A stretch of 64,000 nucleotides of DNA from Streptomyces tropicalis (GCF_029269835.1 NZ_JARJBB010000006.1:62001-126000); one strand, 5' to 3'; counted from the first letter of the stretch, positions 46,127 through 58,656 are shown. Translations and numbers: made by a program. Notes: a model not told the origin generated them from the letters alone.

Positions 46127-47509
46127 GTGACCACCACGCTCGCAGGAGGCCGCGCCGCCCGGCGCCAGACGATGCGCCGCATCCGGCCGCGCCGCTCCCC
46201 CGCCGTTCCGCTGCTGCTCGCCGTCTGGGCGGGCGCGGCGGGCGTCCTCTGGCTGTGGTGGATGAACACCCCGTCCGTCGCGGGAACCGGCGGGCGGATC
46301 CTCAACGCGGGGCGGATCACCGGCCTGCTCGCCGGCTACCTCATCGCCCTGGTCGTGCTCCAGATGGCCCGCGTGCCCGCCCTGGAGCGGCGGGTGGGAT
46401 CCGACCGGGTCGCCCGCTGGCACGCCATGAGCGGCCGCTACACCATCTGCCTCGTCCTCGCGCACGTCTTCCTCACCATGTGGGGCTACGCGCTGCAGGC
46501 AGGCAAGTCGCTCGGCGACGTCGTCCAGCAGACCGTCGACTCCGTCGAGCAGCTGCCCGACATGGGCAAGGCCGCCGTCGGCACCGGACTCCTCGTCGTG
46601 ATCGGGCTGGTCTCGATCGGCCCGGTCCGCCGCCGGATGCCGTACGACACCTGGTACCACGTGCACCTGTTCACGTACGCGGCGGTGTTCCTGACGTTCT
46701 GGCACCAGATCAGCACCGGCAACGACTTCGCCGTCGAACCGGCGGCCAGGACCTTCTGGTACGGGCTGTACGGCGCGGTGACCGCGCTGGTGCTCTGGTA
46801 CCGGGTCATCACCCCGATCCGGCTGAACCTCCGGCACCGGATGCGGGTCGAGGCGGTGATCGAGGAGACGCCGGGGATCGTGTCGGTGCTGATCGGCGGG
46901 CGGAGGCTGCACCGGATGGGCGCGGAGGCCGGGCAGTTCTTCCGCTGGCGGTTCCTCGCGCCGGGGATGCGCTTCAGCTCGCACCCGTACTCGCTGTCCG
47001 CGGCGCCCCGCCCGGACCTGCTGCGCATCACCGTCAAGGCGATCGGCGACCACAGCGCGGGGCTGCGCGAGCTCACCCCCGGTACCCGGGTGTGGGCGGA
47101 GGGCCCGTACGGCGCGCTGACCGCGTCCCGGCGCAGCCGCGGCAAGGTGCTGCTGGTCGCCGGCGGTGTCGGGATCACCCCGATGCGGGCGCTGTTCGAG
47201 ACGCTGCCCGGCGCGGCCGGCGACATCACCCTTCTGTACCGGGCCAACAGCACGCAGGACCTGGCCCTGTGGGACGAGCTGGCGAGGATCGCCGACGAGC
47301 GCGGCGCCCGCCTGATGTACGCGGTGAACAGCCCGGACGGGGAGCGCCCCGACATCTCCGCGGAGTCCCTCCAGCGGAAGATCCCGGACATCGACCACCA
47401 CGACGTCTTCATGTGCGGGCCGGCCGGCTTCGCGCAGTCGGTGTACGACGCACTGCGCGGTGCGGGGGTCCCCGCCCGGCGCATCCACCACGAGTCGTTC
47501 GAGATGTGA
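46127..47509 (+). CDS. Ferric-reductase-like transmembrane oxidoreductase 2
   Basis: 460 aa, a paralogue of the protein at 44202: same six-helix heme domain, same R-V-G-S-D-R-V-A-R-W-H-A-M stretch, same FAD motif (H-P-Y-S-L-S) and the same nucleotide-domain motifs (A-G-G-V-G-I-T-P, C-G-P-A-G-F). The C-termini end alike (R-R-I-H-H-E-S-F-E). GTG 46127 has GGAGG about 4 nt upstream. It is preceded and followed by FMN-binding protein genes, so the operon is a duplicated reductase-carrier module. Confidence 0.92.
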   Translation: MTTTLAGGRAARRQTMRRIRPRRSPAVPLLLAVWAGAAGVLWLWWMNTPSVAGTGGRILNAGRITGLLAGYLIALVVLQMARVPALERRVGSDRVARWHAMSGRYTICLVLAHVFLTMWGYALQAGKSLGDVVQQTVDSVEQLPDMGKAAVGTGLLVVIGLVSIGPVRRRMPYDTWYHVHLFTYAAVFLTFWHQISTGNDFAVEPAARTFWYGLYGAVTALVLWYRVITPIRLNLRHRMRVEAVIEETPGIVSVLIGGRRLHRMGAEAGQFFRWRFLAPGMRFSSHPYSLSAAPRPDLLRITVKAIGDHSAGLRELTPGTRVWAEGPYGALTASRRSRGKVLLVAGGVGITPMRALFETLPGAAGDITLLYRANSTQDLALWDELARIADERGARLMYAVNSPDGERPDISAESLQRKIPDIDHHDVFMCGPAGFAQSVYDALRGAGVPARRIHHESFEM

Positions 47510-47587
47510 GCGGCGGCCCCGCCGCCCCCGCCGATCCCACCGACCCACGGACCCACGGACCCCAGGGAAATCAGGAGTTCAGAAGCG

Positions 47588-48478
47588 ATGAGGAAGAGCC
47601 ATCCCATCCGGCGTGCGGTGCTCGCCGGCGCCGCGACGGTGTCCGGCATCGTGCTGCTGCTGTCGCTGAAGCCGTCGTCCGGCCCGGCCGCCGCGTCGGC
47701 GGCGGGCGCGGCGGCCCAGCAGACGGCGGCCGGACAGGAGTCGCCACAGGGCGGCGCGCAGGCCGCGGGGGGCGGCACCGTCACCGGCACCGTGGCCGAG
47801 ACGCAGTACGGGCCGGTCCAGGTGCGGCTGACCGTCAAGGACGGCAAGGTCGTCAAGGCGGACGCCGTCCAGGCGCCCAAGGGCGGCCTCAGCGACCAGA
47901 AGACCGCGACGGCCGTGCCGAAACTCGACCAGGAGGCGGTCGCCGCGCAGAGCGCACGGATCGACGCGGTCTCCGGCGCCACCTACACCAGCACCGGCTA
48001 CAAGCAGTCGCTCCAGTCCGCCCTGGACCGGATGAAGGCGGGCGCGGCGGGGTCGTCGGGCTCGGCGTCGTCGGGTGCCAAGGGAACGGCGGGCTCCGGG
48101 GGCTCGGCGGGGTCCAGGGGTTCGGCGGGCGGCAAGGGCTCGGGGGTCTCCTCGGGCTCGTCGGCGGGCTCCTCCTCGTCCGGTTCGGCGTCCGGTGCCG
48201 CCACGGCCCGCACCGTCACCGGCCGGACCGTGCAGACCCAGTACGGACCGGTCCAGGTCCGCATCACGGTCAAGGGCGGGAAGATCGTCGAGGCCGACGC
48301 GGTCCAGGCGCCCAAGGGCGGCCTGAGCAGCCAGAAGACCGCGATGGCCGTGCCGAGGCTCAACAAGGAGGCGGTGGCGGCCGGCAGCGCGCACATCGAC
48401 GCGGTGTCCGGCGCCACCTACACCAGCGGCGGCTACCGGCAGTCGCTGCAGTCCGCGCTGGACCAGGCCGGTGGCTGA
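47588..48478 (+). CDS. FMN-binding domain protein 2, tandem domains
   Basis: 296 aa. After an N-terminal anchor (I-R-R-A-V-L-A-G-A-A-T-V-S-G) come two FMN-binding domains (about 63-148 and 207-294) joined by a 60-residue Ser/Gly linker. Both keep the motif: S129-G-A-T-Y-T134 and S274-G-A-T-Y-T279. So one protein should carry two covalent FMN groups, a wire-like arrangement. AGGAG lies about 10 nt before the ATG. The last 8 nt overlap the apbE start. Confidence 0.92.
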   Translation: MRKSHPIRRAVLAGAATVSGIVLLLSLKPSSGPAAASAAGAAAQQTAAGQESPQGGAQAAGGGTVTGTVAETQYGPVQVRLTVKDGKVVKADAVQAPKGGLSDQKTATAVPKLDQEAVAAQSARIDAVSGATYTSTGYKQSLQSALDRMKAGAAGSSGSASSGAKGTAGSGGSAGSRGSAGGKGSGVSSGSSAGSSSSGSASGAATARTVTGRTVQTQYGPVQVRITVKGGKIVEADAVQAPKGGLSSQKTAMAVPRLNKEAVAAGSAHIDAVSGATYTSGGYRQSLQSALDQAGG

Positions 48479-49268
48479 CGTGGCGGCGCACGCCGAGACT
48501 CCCGCCGCGGTGCGCCGGACGGAGGAGGTCATGGGGACCGTCTTCTCCTTCGACGTCCGCGGCGGGGACCCCGGTGCGGTCCGGGCGGCCCTCGACGACG
48601 CCGTCGCCGGGCTGCGCCGGGCCGACGCGGTGTTCAGCACGTACCGCGAGGACAGCCAGGTGTCCCGGCTGGCCCGCGGCGAGATCACCGTCGGGGAGTG
48701 CGACGCCGAGGTCGCGGAGGTGCTCGGCCTCGGCGCCGAGGCCGAGCGGGCCGCCGGGGGCTGGTTCAGCCTGCGCTACGCGGGCCGGCTCGACCCGACC
48801 GGGATCGTCAAGGGCTGGGCCGCCGAGCGGGCGGCCCGGCGGATCGCCGCGGCCGGGGCGAGCGGCGTCAGCGTCAACGGCGGCGGCGACGTCCAGCTGC
48901 TCGGGGCGCCGGAACCGGACCGGCCCTGGCGGGTCGGGGTGTCGGACCCGCTGCGGCCGGGCGGGCTGGCGGCCGTGGTCTCCACGGCCGGGGCGCGGGA
49001 GCTGGCGGTCGCCACCTCCGGTACGGCCGAGCGCGGCGCGCACATCGTGGACCCCCGCACCGGCCGGCCCGCGAGGACCGACCTGGTGTCGGTCACGGTG
49101 GTCGCGCCCCGGCTGACCTGGGCGGACTGCTGGGCCACGGCCGCATTCGCGCGGGGGGCCCAGGAGGGGCTGGCCTGGCTGGAGTCCCTTCCGGACGCGG
49201 AGGCCCTGCTGATCACGGCCGACGACGAGGTCCGCTGCACCCGGGGACTGGCGGCCCACCTCGACTGA
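48471..49268 (+). CDS. apbE: FAD:protein FMN transferase
   Basis: 265 aa. The ApbE core is clear: M-G-T-V-F-S-F near the start, V-N-G-G-G-D-V-Q, and T-S-G-T-A-E-R-G-A-H-I-V-D-P-R-T-G-R with the metal-binding acid. It moves FMN from FAD onto the Thr of the D-x-x-S-G-A-x-x-T motifs in the neighbouring carrier proteins. Unlike many ApbE proteins it has no signal peptide or lipobox, so it probably works in the cytoplasm before the carriers are exported. GTG 48471 overlaps the previous gene by 8 nt; an in-frame GTG at 48480 is the alternative. Confidence 0.93.
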   Translation: MADVAAHAETPAAVRRTEEVMGTVFSFDVRGGDPGAVRAALDDAVAGLRRADAVFSTYREDSQVSRLARGEITVGECDAEVAEVLGLGAEAERAAGGWFSLRYAGRLDPTGIVKGWAAERAARRIAAAGASGVSVNGGGDVQLLGAPEPDRPWRVGVSDPLRPGGLAAVVSTAGARELAVATSGTAERGAHIVDPRTGRPARTDLVSVTVVAPRLTWADCWATAAFARGAQEGLAWLESLPDAEALLITADDEVRCTRGLAAHLD

Positions 49269-49343
49269 TCCCGCGGGCCGGGTCCCCGGCTCCCGGCCGG
49301 GCCCGCGGGCCCCGCGATCCCCCACCCCCCACGGGCGCCGGCG

Positions 49344-49371
49344 AGGGGCGCACCGCGACCGGTGCGCCCCT
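49344..49371. terminator. Bidirectional terminator, apbE / argR
   Basis: An 11-bp stem (49344-49354 with 49361-49371) with a GCGACC loop is followed by TTCC on the plus strand. It lies between the convergent ends of the flavin operon and the argCJBDR operon. Confidence 0.75.
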
Positions 49372-49385
49372 TCCGTGTGCCCGCC

Positions 49386-49928
49386 TCAGTGCCCGTTCTG
49401 GGCCAGCCGCAGCAGGTGGTCCGCCAGGGCCTGTCCGCCGTCGGGGTCCCGGCTGATCAGCATCAGGGTGTCGTCGCCCGCGATCGTGCCGAGGATGTCG
49501 TGCAGTTCGGCCTGGTCGATGGCGGAGGCGAGGAACTGTGCGGCGCCCGGCGGGGTGCGCAGGACCACGAGGTTCGCGGAGGCCTCGGCGGAGATCAGCA
49601 GCTCCTGCGAGAGCCGCCGCATCCGCTCCTCCTTGGCCGACCCGCCGAGCGGAGCCCGCGGGGTGCGGAAACCGCCCTCGCTGGGCACCGCGTAGATCAG
49701 GTCCCCGTCGTCGTTGCGGATCTTCACCGCGTTCAGCTCGTCGAGGTCCCGCGACAGCGTCGCCTGGGTGACGGACAGCCCGTCGTCGGCGAGCAGCTTG
49801 GCCAACTGGCTCTGCGAGCGCACCGGTTGCCGGTTGAGGATGTCCACGATCCGGCGGTGGCGTGCGGTGCGGGTCTGCGGCAGGGCGGGGCCCGAGGCCG
49901 CCTGCCCGTCTTCCTGCGCCTGACTCAT
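49386..49928 (-). CDS. argR: Arginine repressor
   Basis: 180 aa. An N-terminal winged helix (R-H-R-R-I-V-D-I-L and [14 protein letters not shown]) precedes a C-terminal oligomerisation/arginine-binding domain with [11 protein letters not shown], whose Asp pair contacts arginine. With bound arginine it forms a hexamer that represses arginine biosynthesis at ARG boxes. It is last in the operon argC-J-B-D-R, so it is itself under its own control; 7 nt separate it from argD. Confidence 0.96.
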   Translation of the reverse strand: MSQAQEDGQAASGPALPQTRTARHRRIVDILNRQPVRSQSQLAKLLADDGLSVTQATLSRDLDELNAVKIRNDDGDLIYAVPSEGGFRTPRAPLGGSAKEERMRRLSQELLISAEASANLVVLRTPPGAAQFLASAIDQAELHDILGTIAGDDTLMLISRDPDGGQALADHLLRLAQNGH

Positions 49929-49935
49929 CGTCGTC

Positions 49936-51135
49936 TCATTCCCCGGCTCGTCCGTCTCCCTCGGCCACGTCCAGGATGCCGGGCAGCGCCTCCAGGAAGG
50001 CGTCCACCGCCGCGTCCTCGACGTTCAGCGGGGGCATCAGCCGGACGACGTCGGGGGCGGGGGCGTTCACGAGGAAGCCGGCGTCCTGAGCCGCCTGCTG
50101 CACCTGCGGCGCGAGCGGCTCGGTGAGCACGATACCCAGCAGCAGGCCCGCGCCCCGGAGGTGGTCGATCAACCGGTGGCCGGAGCCCTCGATTCCGTCG
50201 CGCAGCCGCTCGCTCTGCCGCTTGACATGGTCCAGGAGGCCGTCCTCGGCGAGCGTGTCGAGGACGGCGAGTCCGGCGGCCGCGGCGACCGGGTTGCCGC
50301 CGAAGGTGGTCCCGTGCTGGCCCGGGCCGAGCAGTTCGGCGGCCCGCCCGAAGGCGACGGTGGCGCCGAGCGGCAGTCCGCCGCCGAGGCCCTTGGCCAG
50401 CGTGACGACGTCCGGCAGGACGCCCTCGTGGGCCTGGTAGGCGAACCAGTGGCCGGTGCGCCCCACGCCGGTCTGCACCTCGTCGAGGACCAGCAGGGAG
50501 CCGGTCGCCGCCGTGATCGCGCGGGCCGCCTTCAGGTAGCCGGGCGGCGGGACCACGACGCCGTTCTCGCCCTGCACGGGCTCCAGGACGACCAGCGCGG
50601 TCTCCTCGGTGACCGCGGCGGCCAGCGCCTGCGCGTCGCCGTAGGGGACGTGGGTGACGTCGCCGGGCAGCGGGCGGAAGGGCTCCTGCTTGCCGGGCTG
50701 CCCGGTCAGCGCGAGGGCGCCCATGGTGCGGCCGTGGAAGCCGCCCCGGGCGGCGACCATGTGGGTGCGGCCGGTCAGCCGGCCGATCTTGAAGGCTCCC
50801 TCGTTGGCCTCGGCGCCGGAGTTGCAGAAGAAGACCCGGCCGTCGCGGCCGAAGAGCTGGAGGAGGCGTTCGGCGAGCGCCACCGGCGGTTCGGCGACGA
50901 ACAGGTTCGAGACGTGGCCGAGGGTGGCGATCTGCCGGCTCACGGCCTCGACGACGGCGGGGTGGGCGTGGCCGAGCGCGTTGACCGCGATGCCGCCGAC
51001 GAAGTCGGTGTACTCCCGGCCGTCGGCGTCCCACACGCTGCTGCCCGCCCCGCGGACCAGGGGCAGCCGCGGGGTGCCGTAGTTGTTCATGAGCGCGCCC
51101 TGCCACCGCCGGGTGAGCTCCTCGTTGCCGGTCAT
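49936..51135 (-). CDS. argD: Acetylornithine aminotransferase
   Basis: 399 aa, normal length. A class III PLP transaminase: [12 protein letters not shown] near 105, the [11 protein letters not shown] stretch, the PLP lysine in T-L-A-K-G-L-G-G-G and the H-G-T-T-F-G-G-N-P loop. It converts N-acetylglutamate semialdehyde to N-acetylornithine with glutamate. The start overlaps the argB stop by 4 bp. Confidence 0.96.
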   Translation of the reverse strand: MTGNEELTRRWQGALMNNYGTPRLPLVRGAGSSVWDADGREYTDFVGGIAVNALGHAHPAVVEAVSRQIATLGHVSNLFVAEPPVALAERLLQLFGRDGRVFFCNSGAEANEGAFKIGRLTGRTHMVAARGGFHGRTMGALALTGQPGKQEPFRPLPGDVTHVPYGDAQALAAAVTEETALVVLEPVQGENGVVVPPPGYLKAARAITAATGSLLVLDEVQTGVGRTGHWFAYQAHEGVLPDVVTLAKGLGGGLPLGATVAFGRAAELLGPGQHGTTFGGNPVAAAAGLAVLDTLAEDGLLDHVKRQSERLRDGIEGSGHRLIDHLRGAGLLLGIVLTEPLAPQVQQAAQDAGFLVNAPAPDVVRLMPPLNVEDAAVDAFLEALPGILDVAEGDGRAGE

Positions 51136-52075
51136 GCCGTGTCCCCCTCGGACCCGTCGTCGCCGTCGCGGTCGTGTGCGTCGCCCCGGGCGTCGGGCAC
51201 CACCATGGTGCCGATGCCCTCGTCGGTGAAGATCTCCAGCAGGATGGAGTGCGGCACCCGGCCGTCGATGACGCGGGCGGTCTGCACGCCGTTGCGCACG
51301 GCGTGCAGGCAGCCCTCCATCTTCGGCACCATGCCGGCGGACAGCTCCGGCAGCAGCTTCTCCAGCTGGGAGGCGGTGAGGCGGCTGATCACCTCGTCGC
51401 TGTGCGGCCAGTCCTCGTAGAGGCCCTCGACGTCCGTGAGGACCATGAGGGTTTCGGCGCCCAGTGCCGCAGCGAGTGCCGCAGCCGCCGTATCAGCATT
51501 GACGTTGTAGACATGTCCGTCGTCCTGACTCCGGGCGATGGAGGAGACGACCGGGATGCGGCCGTCGGCGAGCAGGGCCTCGATCGCGCCCGTGTCGATC
51601 TCGGTGATCTCGCCCACCCGGCCGATGTCGACGAGTTCGCCGTCGATCCGGGGCGTGTGCCGGGTGGCGGTGATGGTGTGCGCGTCCTCGCCGGTGAGGC
51701 CGACCGCGAGCGGGCCGTGCTGGTTGAGCAGCCCGACCAGCTCCCGCTGCACCTGCCCGGCCAGCACCATCCGTACGACGTCCATGGCCTGCTCGGTGGT
51801 GACCCGCAGGCCGGCCTTGAACTCGCTGACGATGCCGTGCCGGTCGAGGGCGGCACTGATCTGGGGGCCGCCGCCGTGCACGACGACGGGCTTCAGGCCG
51901 GCGTGCCGCAGGAAGACGACGTCCTGGGCGAAGGCGGCCTTGAGGTCCGCGTCGACCATGGCGTTGCCGCCGAACTTGATGACGACGGTGCGGCCGTGGT
52001 GCCGGGTCAGCCAGGGCAGCGCCTCGATGAGGGTCTGCGCCTTCGGGAGCGCGGTGTGCTTCCGCGTGGTTCCGG

Positions 52076-52079
<4 letters not shown>
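51132..52079 (-). CDS. argB: Acetylglutamate kinase
   Basis: 315 aa. An amino-acid kinase fold with [17 protein letters not shown] and a nucleotide-side V-L-T-D-V-E-G-L-Y. The C-terminal 20 residues are acidic and extend past the usual end. It phosphorylates N-acetylglutamate, typically the arginine-inhibited step. Its ATG overlaps the argJ stop by 4 bp, and its stop overlaps the argD start by 4 bp. Confidence 0.96.
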
Positions 52080-54304
<2,225 letters not shown>

Positions 54305-54471
54305 TCTCATGCGAGCCGCTTCCGGGCAGGGCGCGGACGGCACTGCCCGCGGGGGCGCACCGGCCGGGGATCCGGACCGGTGCGGCGCGCTACGGCGGGG
54401 GCCGTGACGCCGGGGGGCGGGGCGGGCGGCAGGATGGGGGGCGGACAGGCGGCGGGAGTGGTGAGGCGCGG

Positions 54472-54951
54472 GTGGACGGCGGCGGGGACGGAGCGGGGCG
54501 GCCGGTGGCCGATGTGCTGGGGTGGCTGGCCGGGGCATGGCGGGTCGAGCGGACCGTGCGCGACCGGGCGGACGGCTCGGAGGGACGGTTCAGCGGGACG
54601 GCCGTCTTCACACCGCTGGACGGGGGCGGGCTGCTGCACCGGGAGTCCGGCACCTTCGTCTGGCACGGTGCCGCCCGGCCCGCCGGGCGGACGCTGCGCT
54701 TCCTGCCCGGGGGCACGCCGGGCACGGCGGACGTCCGGTTCGCCGACGGGCGCCCCTTCCACGACCTCGACCTGCGCACCGGGCACCACGTCGCCGACCA
54801 CCCCTGCGCGGCCGACCTCTACCGCGGCACGTTCACCGTGCTCGACGGGGACCGCTGGCGCTCGGTGTGGCGGGTGGGCGGTCCCGCCAAGGACCTGCTC
54901 CTCACCACGGAGTACGTCCGGGACGGGCCGGGACTCCAAGGGGCCGCCTGA
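54472..54951 (+). CDS. DUF6314-like protein
   Basis: 159 aa. The core starts V-L-G-W-L-A-G-A-W-R-V-E-R and alternates strands through G-L-L-H-R-E-S-G-T-F-V-W-H, R-F-A-D-G-R-P-F-H-D-L and G-D-R-W-R-S-V-W-R-V. This is a small all-beta (lipocalin-like) pattern that I associate with DUF6314. The function is unknown; no signal peptide. The start is uncertain: GTG 54472 has GAGG 5 nt upstream and is chosen; GTG 54505 is a shorter choice. It is divergent from argC and followed by the palindromic repeat. Confidence 0.7.
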   Translation: MDGGGDGAGRPVADVLGWLAGAWRVERTVRDRADGSEGRFSGTAVFTPLDGGGLLHRESGTFVWHGAARPAGRTLRFLPGGTPGTADVRFADGRPFHDLDLRTGHHVADHPCAADLYRGTFTVLDGDRWRSVWRVGGPAKDLLLTTEYVRDGPGLQGAA

Positions 54952-54991
54952 CTCCGGGGGCCGCCCGGCTCCCGAGGGACGCGCGGGGCCA

Positions 54992-55153
54992 AGGGCTGTC
55001 CCGTGGCCCCCGGCGGATCGGCGCACGGCGTCGTATGCGGTGCACCGCAAGGCGGAGGGTCGTCCTCGTACTGGGCGTGTTCGGGCGATCCGGCACCGCG
55101 GCGAGGTGCCGTAGCTGTCGTCGTGCGCCCGCCGGGGATTGCGGGACAGCCCT
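54992..55153. repeat. MITE-like palindromic repeat element
   Basis: 162 bp bounded by a perfect 12-bp inverted repeat, AGGGCTGTCCCG (54992-55003) with CGGGACAGCCCT (55142-55153). Partial matching extends inward (CCCCGGCGG and GCGCACG on both sides). Inside are a GCGGTGCACCGC palindrome and a CGGCACC/GGTGCCG hairpin. It holds no gene, lies between convergent genes, and its last base is the first base of the next stop codon. The sequence resembles an interspersed repeat I associate with other Streptomyces genomes; copy number was not checked. Confidence 0.6.
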
Positions 55154-55743
55154 CAGGGGGCGGCCTGCGGGAGGGCTCCCTCCAGGCGGAGGTTCCAGCG
55201 GCCGGCCCAGCCGGTGACGGTCGTCGTGGCCAGCGGGCGGACGTCGATGTTCCAGTACGTCGACGGCGGCGCCTTCAGGGCGTAGACGAGGGCGGCGCGG
55301 ATGACGGACGGCTCGGCCACGGCGACGATCCGGCCCCCGTCCTCCAGCGGCCGGGTGTCCAGCCAGCCGCCGACCCGGGCGACGAAGGCGAGCAGCGACT
55401 CCCCGCCGTGCGGGGCACTGCGGGGGTCGGCGAGCCAGCCGTCCACGGCCTCCGGCTCGCGGGCCATCGCCTCGCCCAGGGTCAGCCCGCGCCAGCGGCC
55501 CATGTCGCAGTCGCGGAGCGCGAGCTGGGCGAGCGGGGTGTAGCCGAGCGCGTCCCCGGTGGTGCGGCTGCGCGGGGACGGCGAGCAGTAGCGCAGCTCG
55601 GCGGCGGCCAGCGGCACCAGCGCGGGAGCGACACGCTGCACCTCGTCCCAGCCCGCCTGGTCCAGCAGCCGGTCGTCCTCGAAGCGCTCCGCGAGCAGTG
55701 GGGTGCTGCGCGCGGCGGCGACGAACGTGACCCGGAGTGCCAT
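55153..55743 (-). CDS. Degenerate histidine-phosphatase-fold protein
   Basis: 196 aa with the phosphoglycerate-mutase/histidine-phosphatase layout: Y-C-S-P-S-P-R58-S-R-T-T, then W-R-G-L-T-L-G-E and G-G-E115-S-L. But the nucleophile motif R-H-G is replaced by A-A-A-R-S at 9-13, and the second histidine (usual V-x-H-G-x-V-I-R) is E144 in A-E-P-S-V-I-R. Both catalytic histidines are therefore missing and phosphatase activity is unlikely. The fold may serve as a binding protein. The ATG at 55743 is the domain start, with a weak ribosome site. The stop abuts the repeat element. Confidence 0.75.
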   Translation of the reverse strand: MALRVTFVAAARSTPLLAERFEDDRLLDQAGWDEVQRVAPALVPLAAAELRYCSPSPRSRTTGDALGYTPLAQLALRDCDMGRWRGLTLGEAMAREPEAVDGWLADPRSAPHGGESLLAFVARVGGWLDTRPLEDGGRIVAVAEPSVIRAALVYALKAPPSTYWNIDVRPLATTTVTGWAGRWNLRLEGALPQAAP

Positions 55744-55885
55744 GCGGCGATCGTGAGCCGCAACCGCGTTCAGGTCAAGGGCTGTTACCGGAGGGTCACC
55801 GTGCGTGCGGTCGGTCCGGACGCGGACGGGCGGGTGACCGGCGCCCCGGGCGCGCACCGCGCCGGCGACCGCGCGGCCCGGCGCG

Positions 55886-57335
55886 TCAGCCCACCCGGGC
55901 CACCTCCTCGTACGCGGCCCGCAGCCGCCGCACCCCCTCGGCGATCTCGGCCGTGCCGCCCACCGCGGCGAAGCCGAGCCGCAGATGGGCGGCGGGCGGC
56001 TCGGCGCTGAAGTAGGGGCGGCCGGGGGTGACGGCTACGCCCGCGCGCAGGGCGGCGGCGCCCAGGGCGGACTCGTCCGTACCGTCGGGCAGGCGCAGCC
56101 ACAGGTGGTAGCCGCCGGACGGGACGTGCGGCAGGGCGAGTTCGGGCAGGTCGCGGCTCAGGGCCGCGGTCATGGCGTCCCGGCGGGCCCGCAACTGCGC
56201 CGACACGGCCCGCAGATGGCGGGGCCAGGCGGGCGAGCCGACGAGTTCGAGGGCGGCCTCCTGCAGGGGGCGCGGCACGAAGAAGGAGTCGACGACCTGG
56301 ATGGCGCGCAGCCGCTCCAGCACCGGACCGCGGGCGGCCAGCGCGCTCACCCGGAAACTCGGCGAGGTGGCCTTGGTCAGCGAGCCGACGTGGACCACGA
56401 CCCCGTCGGCGTCCTCGGCGGCGAGCGGGGGCGGCAGCGGTCCGGCGTCCTCGTGCACGAGGCGCCGCACGAAGTCGTCCTCGACGACGAAGGCGCCCGC
56501 CTCCCGGGCGATGCGCAGCACCTCCGGGCGCCGTTCGGGGGAGAGCACGGCACCGGTGGGGTTCTGGAAGAGGGGCTGGCAGACGAGGACGCGCGCGCCG
56601 GTGGCGCGGAAGGCGGCCGCGAGCAGGTCGGGGCGCACCCCGTCGGCGTCCACCGGCACCGGGACCGGACGCAGCCCGGACGCGCGGGCGATGGCGAGCA
56701 TGCCCGGGTAGGTGGGCGACTCGACGAGCACCGGGGCGCCGGGCGGGGCGACCGCGCGCAGGGCGGTGGTCAGCGCGGACTGGCCGCCGGCCGCGATCAG
56801 CACCTCGGCGGCGGTCACGGTCCCGCCGGGCCCGCCGATGCCGCGCGCGAACCACTCGCGCAGCTCCGGCAGCCCGTCCAGCGGCGGCCGCCCCCAGGCG
56901 CCGGGTCGCCGGCCTGCCCGGGACAGCGCCGCGGCCATGGCGCGCTCCGGTTGCAGCGAGGGGTGGAGATAGCCGCCGCTGAACTCGATCACGCCGGGCG
57001 GCGGGGCGGCGAGGGTGACGGTGACGCCGGCCGCGTCGACCGTGCGGGGGGCGAGGTCCGTGGTGGCGTCCGCGCTGAGGGCGACCTCCTGCCAGGAGGT
57101 GTCGGCGGCCGGGGCGGAGGGGGCCGGGCGGTGCGCACGGAACGCACCGGCCCCGGGGCGGGTGACGACCAGGCCTTCGGCGGCCAGCTGCGCCAGCGCC
57201 CGGGACACGGTCACGGGGCTCACCCGGAAACGCTCGACCAGGGCCCGGCTCGAGGGAAGCTTTCCACCAGGAGAGTAGCGGTGGAGCTCCCGTCGGAGGC
57301 TATCCGCCAGTTCACCCACACTGCTACGCTGGTTC

Positions 57336-57337
<2 letters not shown>
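55886..57337 (-). CDS. MocR-type regulator (GntR HTH + aminotransferase domain)
   Basis: 483 aa. The N-terminal GntR winged helix (about 8-75, L-P-S-S-R-A-L-V-E-R-F and S-P-V-T-V-S-R-A-L) is fused to a fold-type I aminotransferase domain (about 110-480) with PLP lysine in S-L-T-K-A-T-S-P-S. The domain binds PLP as sensor and controls the adjacent gene; it is unlikely to catalyse transamination. The start codon is the reverse complement of the CATG that also starts the divergent EamA transporter, so the two are a classic regulator-target pair. Confidence 0.9.
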
Positions 57338-58292
<955 letters not shown>

Positions 58293-58403
58293 CGCCTCGC
58301 CCACCGCGGCTCCGGCGCGCACAGACCGGCACCGGGCACACCCCGCGCCGCAGGCCCGAGGCCGCGGGCCGCGGCTCCCGCACACGGTGAGGAGGCGCTG
58401 CAG

Positions 58404-58601
58404 ATGCACGCATCCGTCGGCGACCAGCTTGTCCAGCACGGCAGGGTGGTCGGGCAACACGACCAGATCTCGGAAGTCGTCGAAGTGATCGGCACGGAGG
58501 GCAACCCGCCCTACCGCGTCCGCCTGGAGAACGGGCACGAGGCCGTCATCAGCCCCGGCCCCGACTGCCAGGTCCGCCACAGGGACGAGGGCCACCGCTG
58601 A
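58404..58601 (+). CDS. DUF1918 protein
   Basis: 65 aa. The whole protein matches the DUF1918 pattern: S-V-G-D-Q-L near the start, G-x-x-x-G-x-x-D-x-x-x-x-V-V-E-V, P-P-Y-R-V-R-L-E-N-G-H-E and S-P-G-P-D at the end. It is an SH3-like small fold of unknown role in actinobacteria. GAGGAGG lies 8 nt before the ATG. Confidence 0.88.
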   Translation: MHASVGDQLVQHGRVVGQHDQISEVVEVIGTEGNPPYRVRLENGHEAVISPGPDCQVRHRDEGHR

Positions 58602-58656
58602 GTACCCGGCCGGGCAGGGACCTTCCCCGCGGGAGGCCCCTGCCCGCCGTGCGCCG

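Noticed and set aside
45562..48478. FMN-binding proteins as part of an Rnf/Nqr complex
   Set aside because: No other Rnf or Nqr subunits are present; the neighbours are FRE-type reductases and ApbE.
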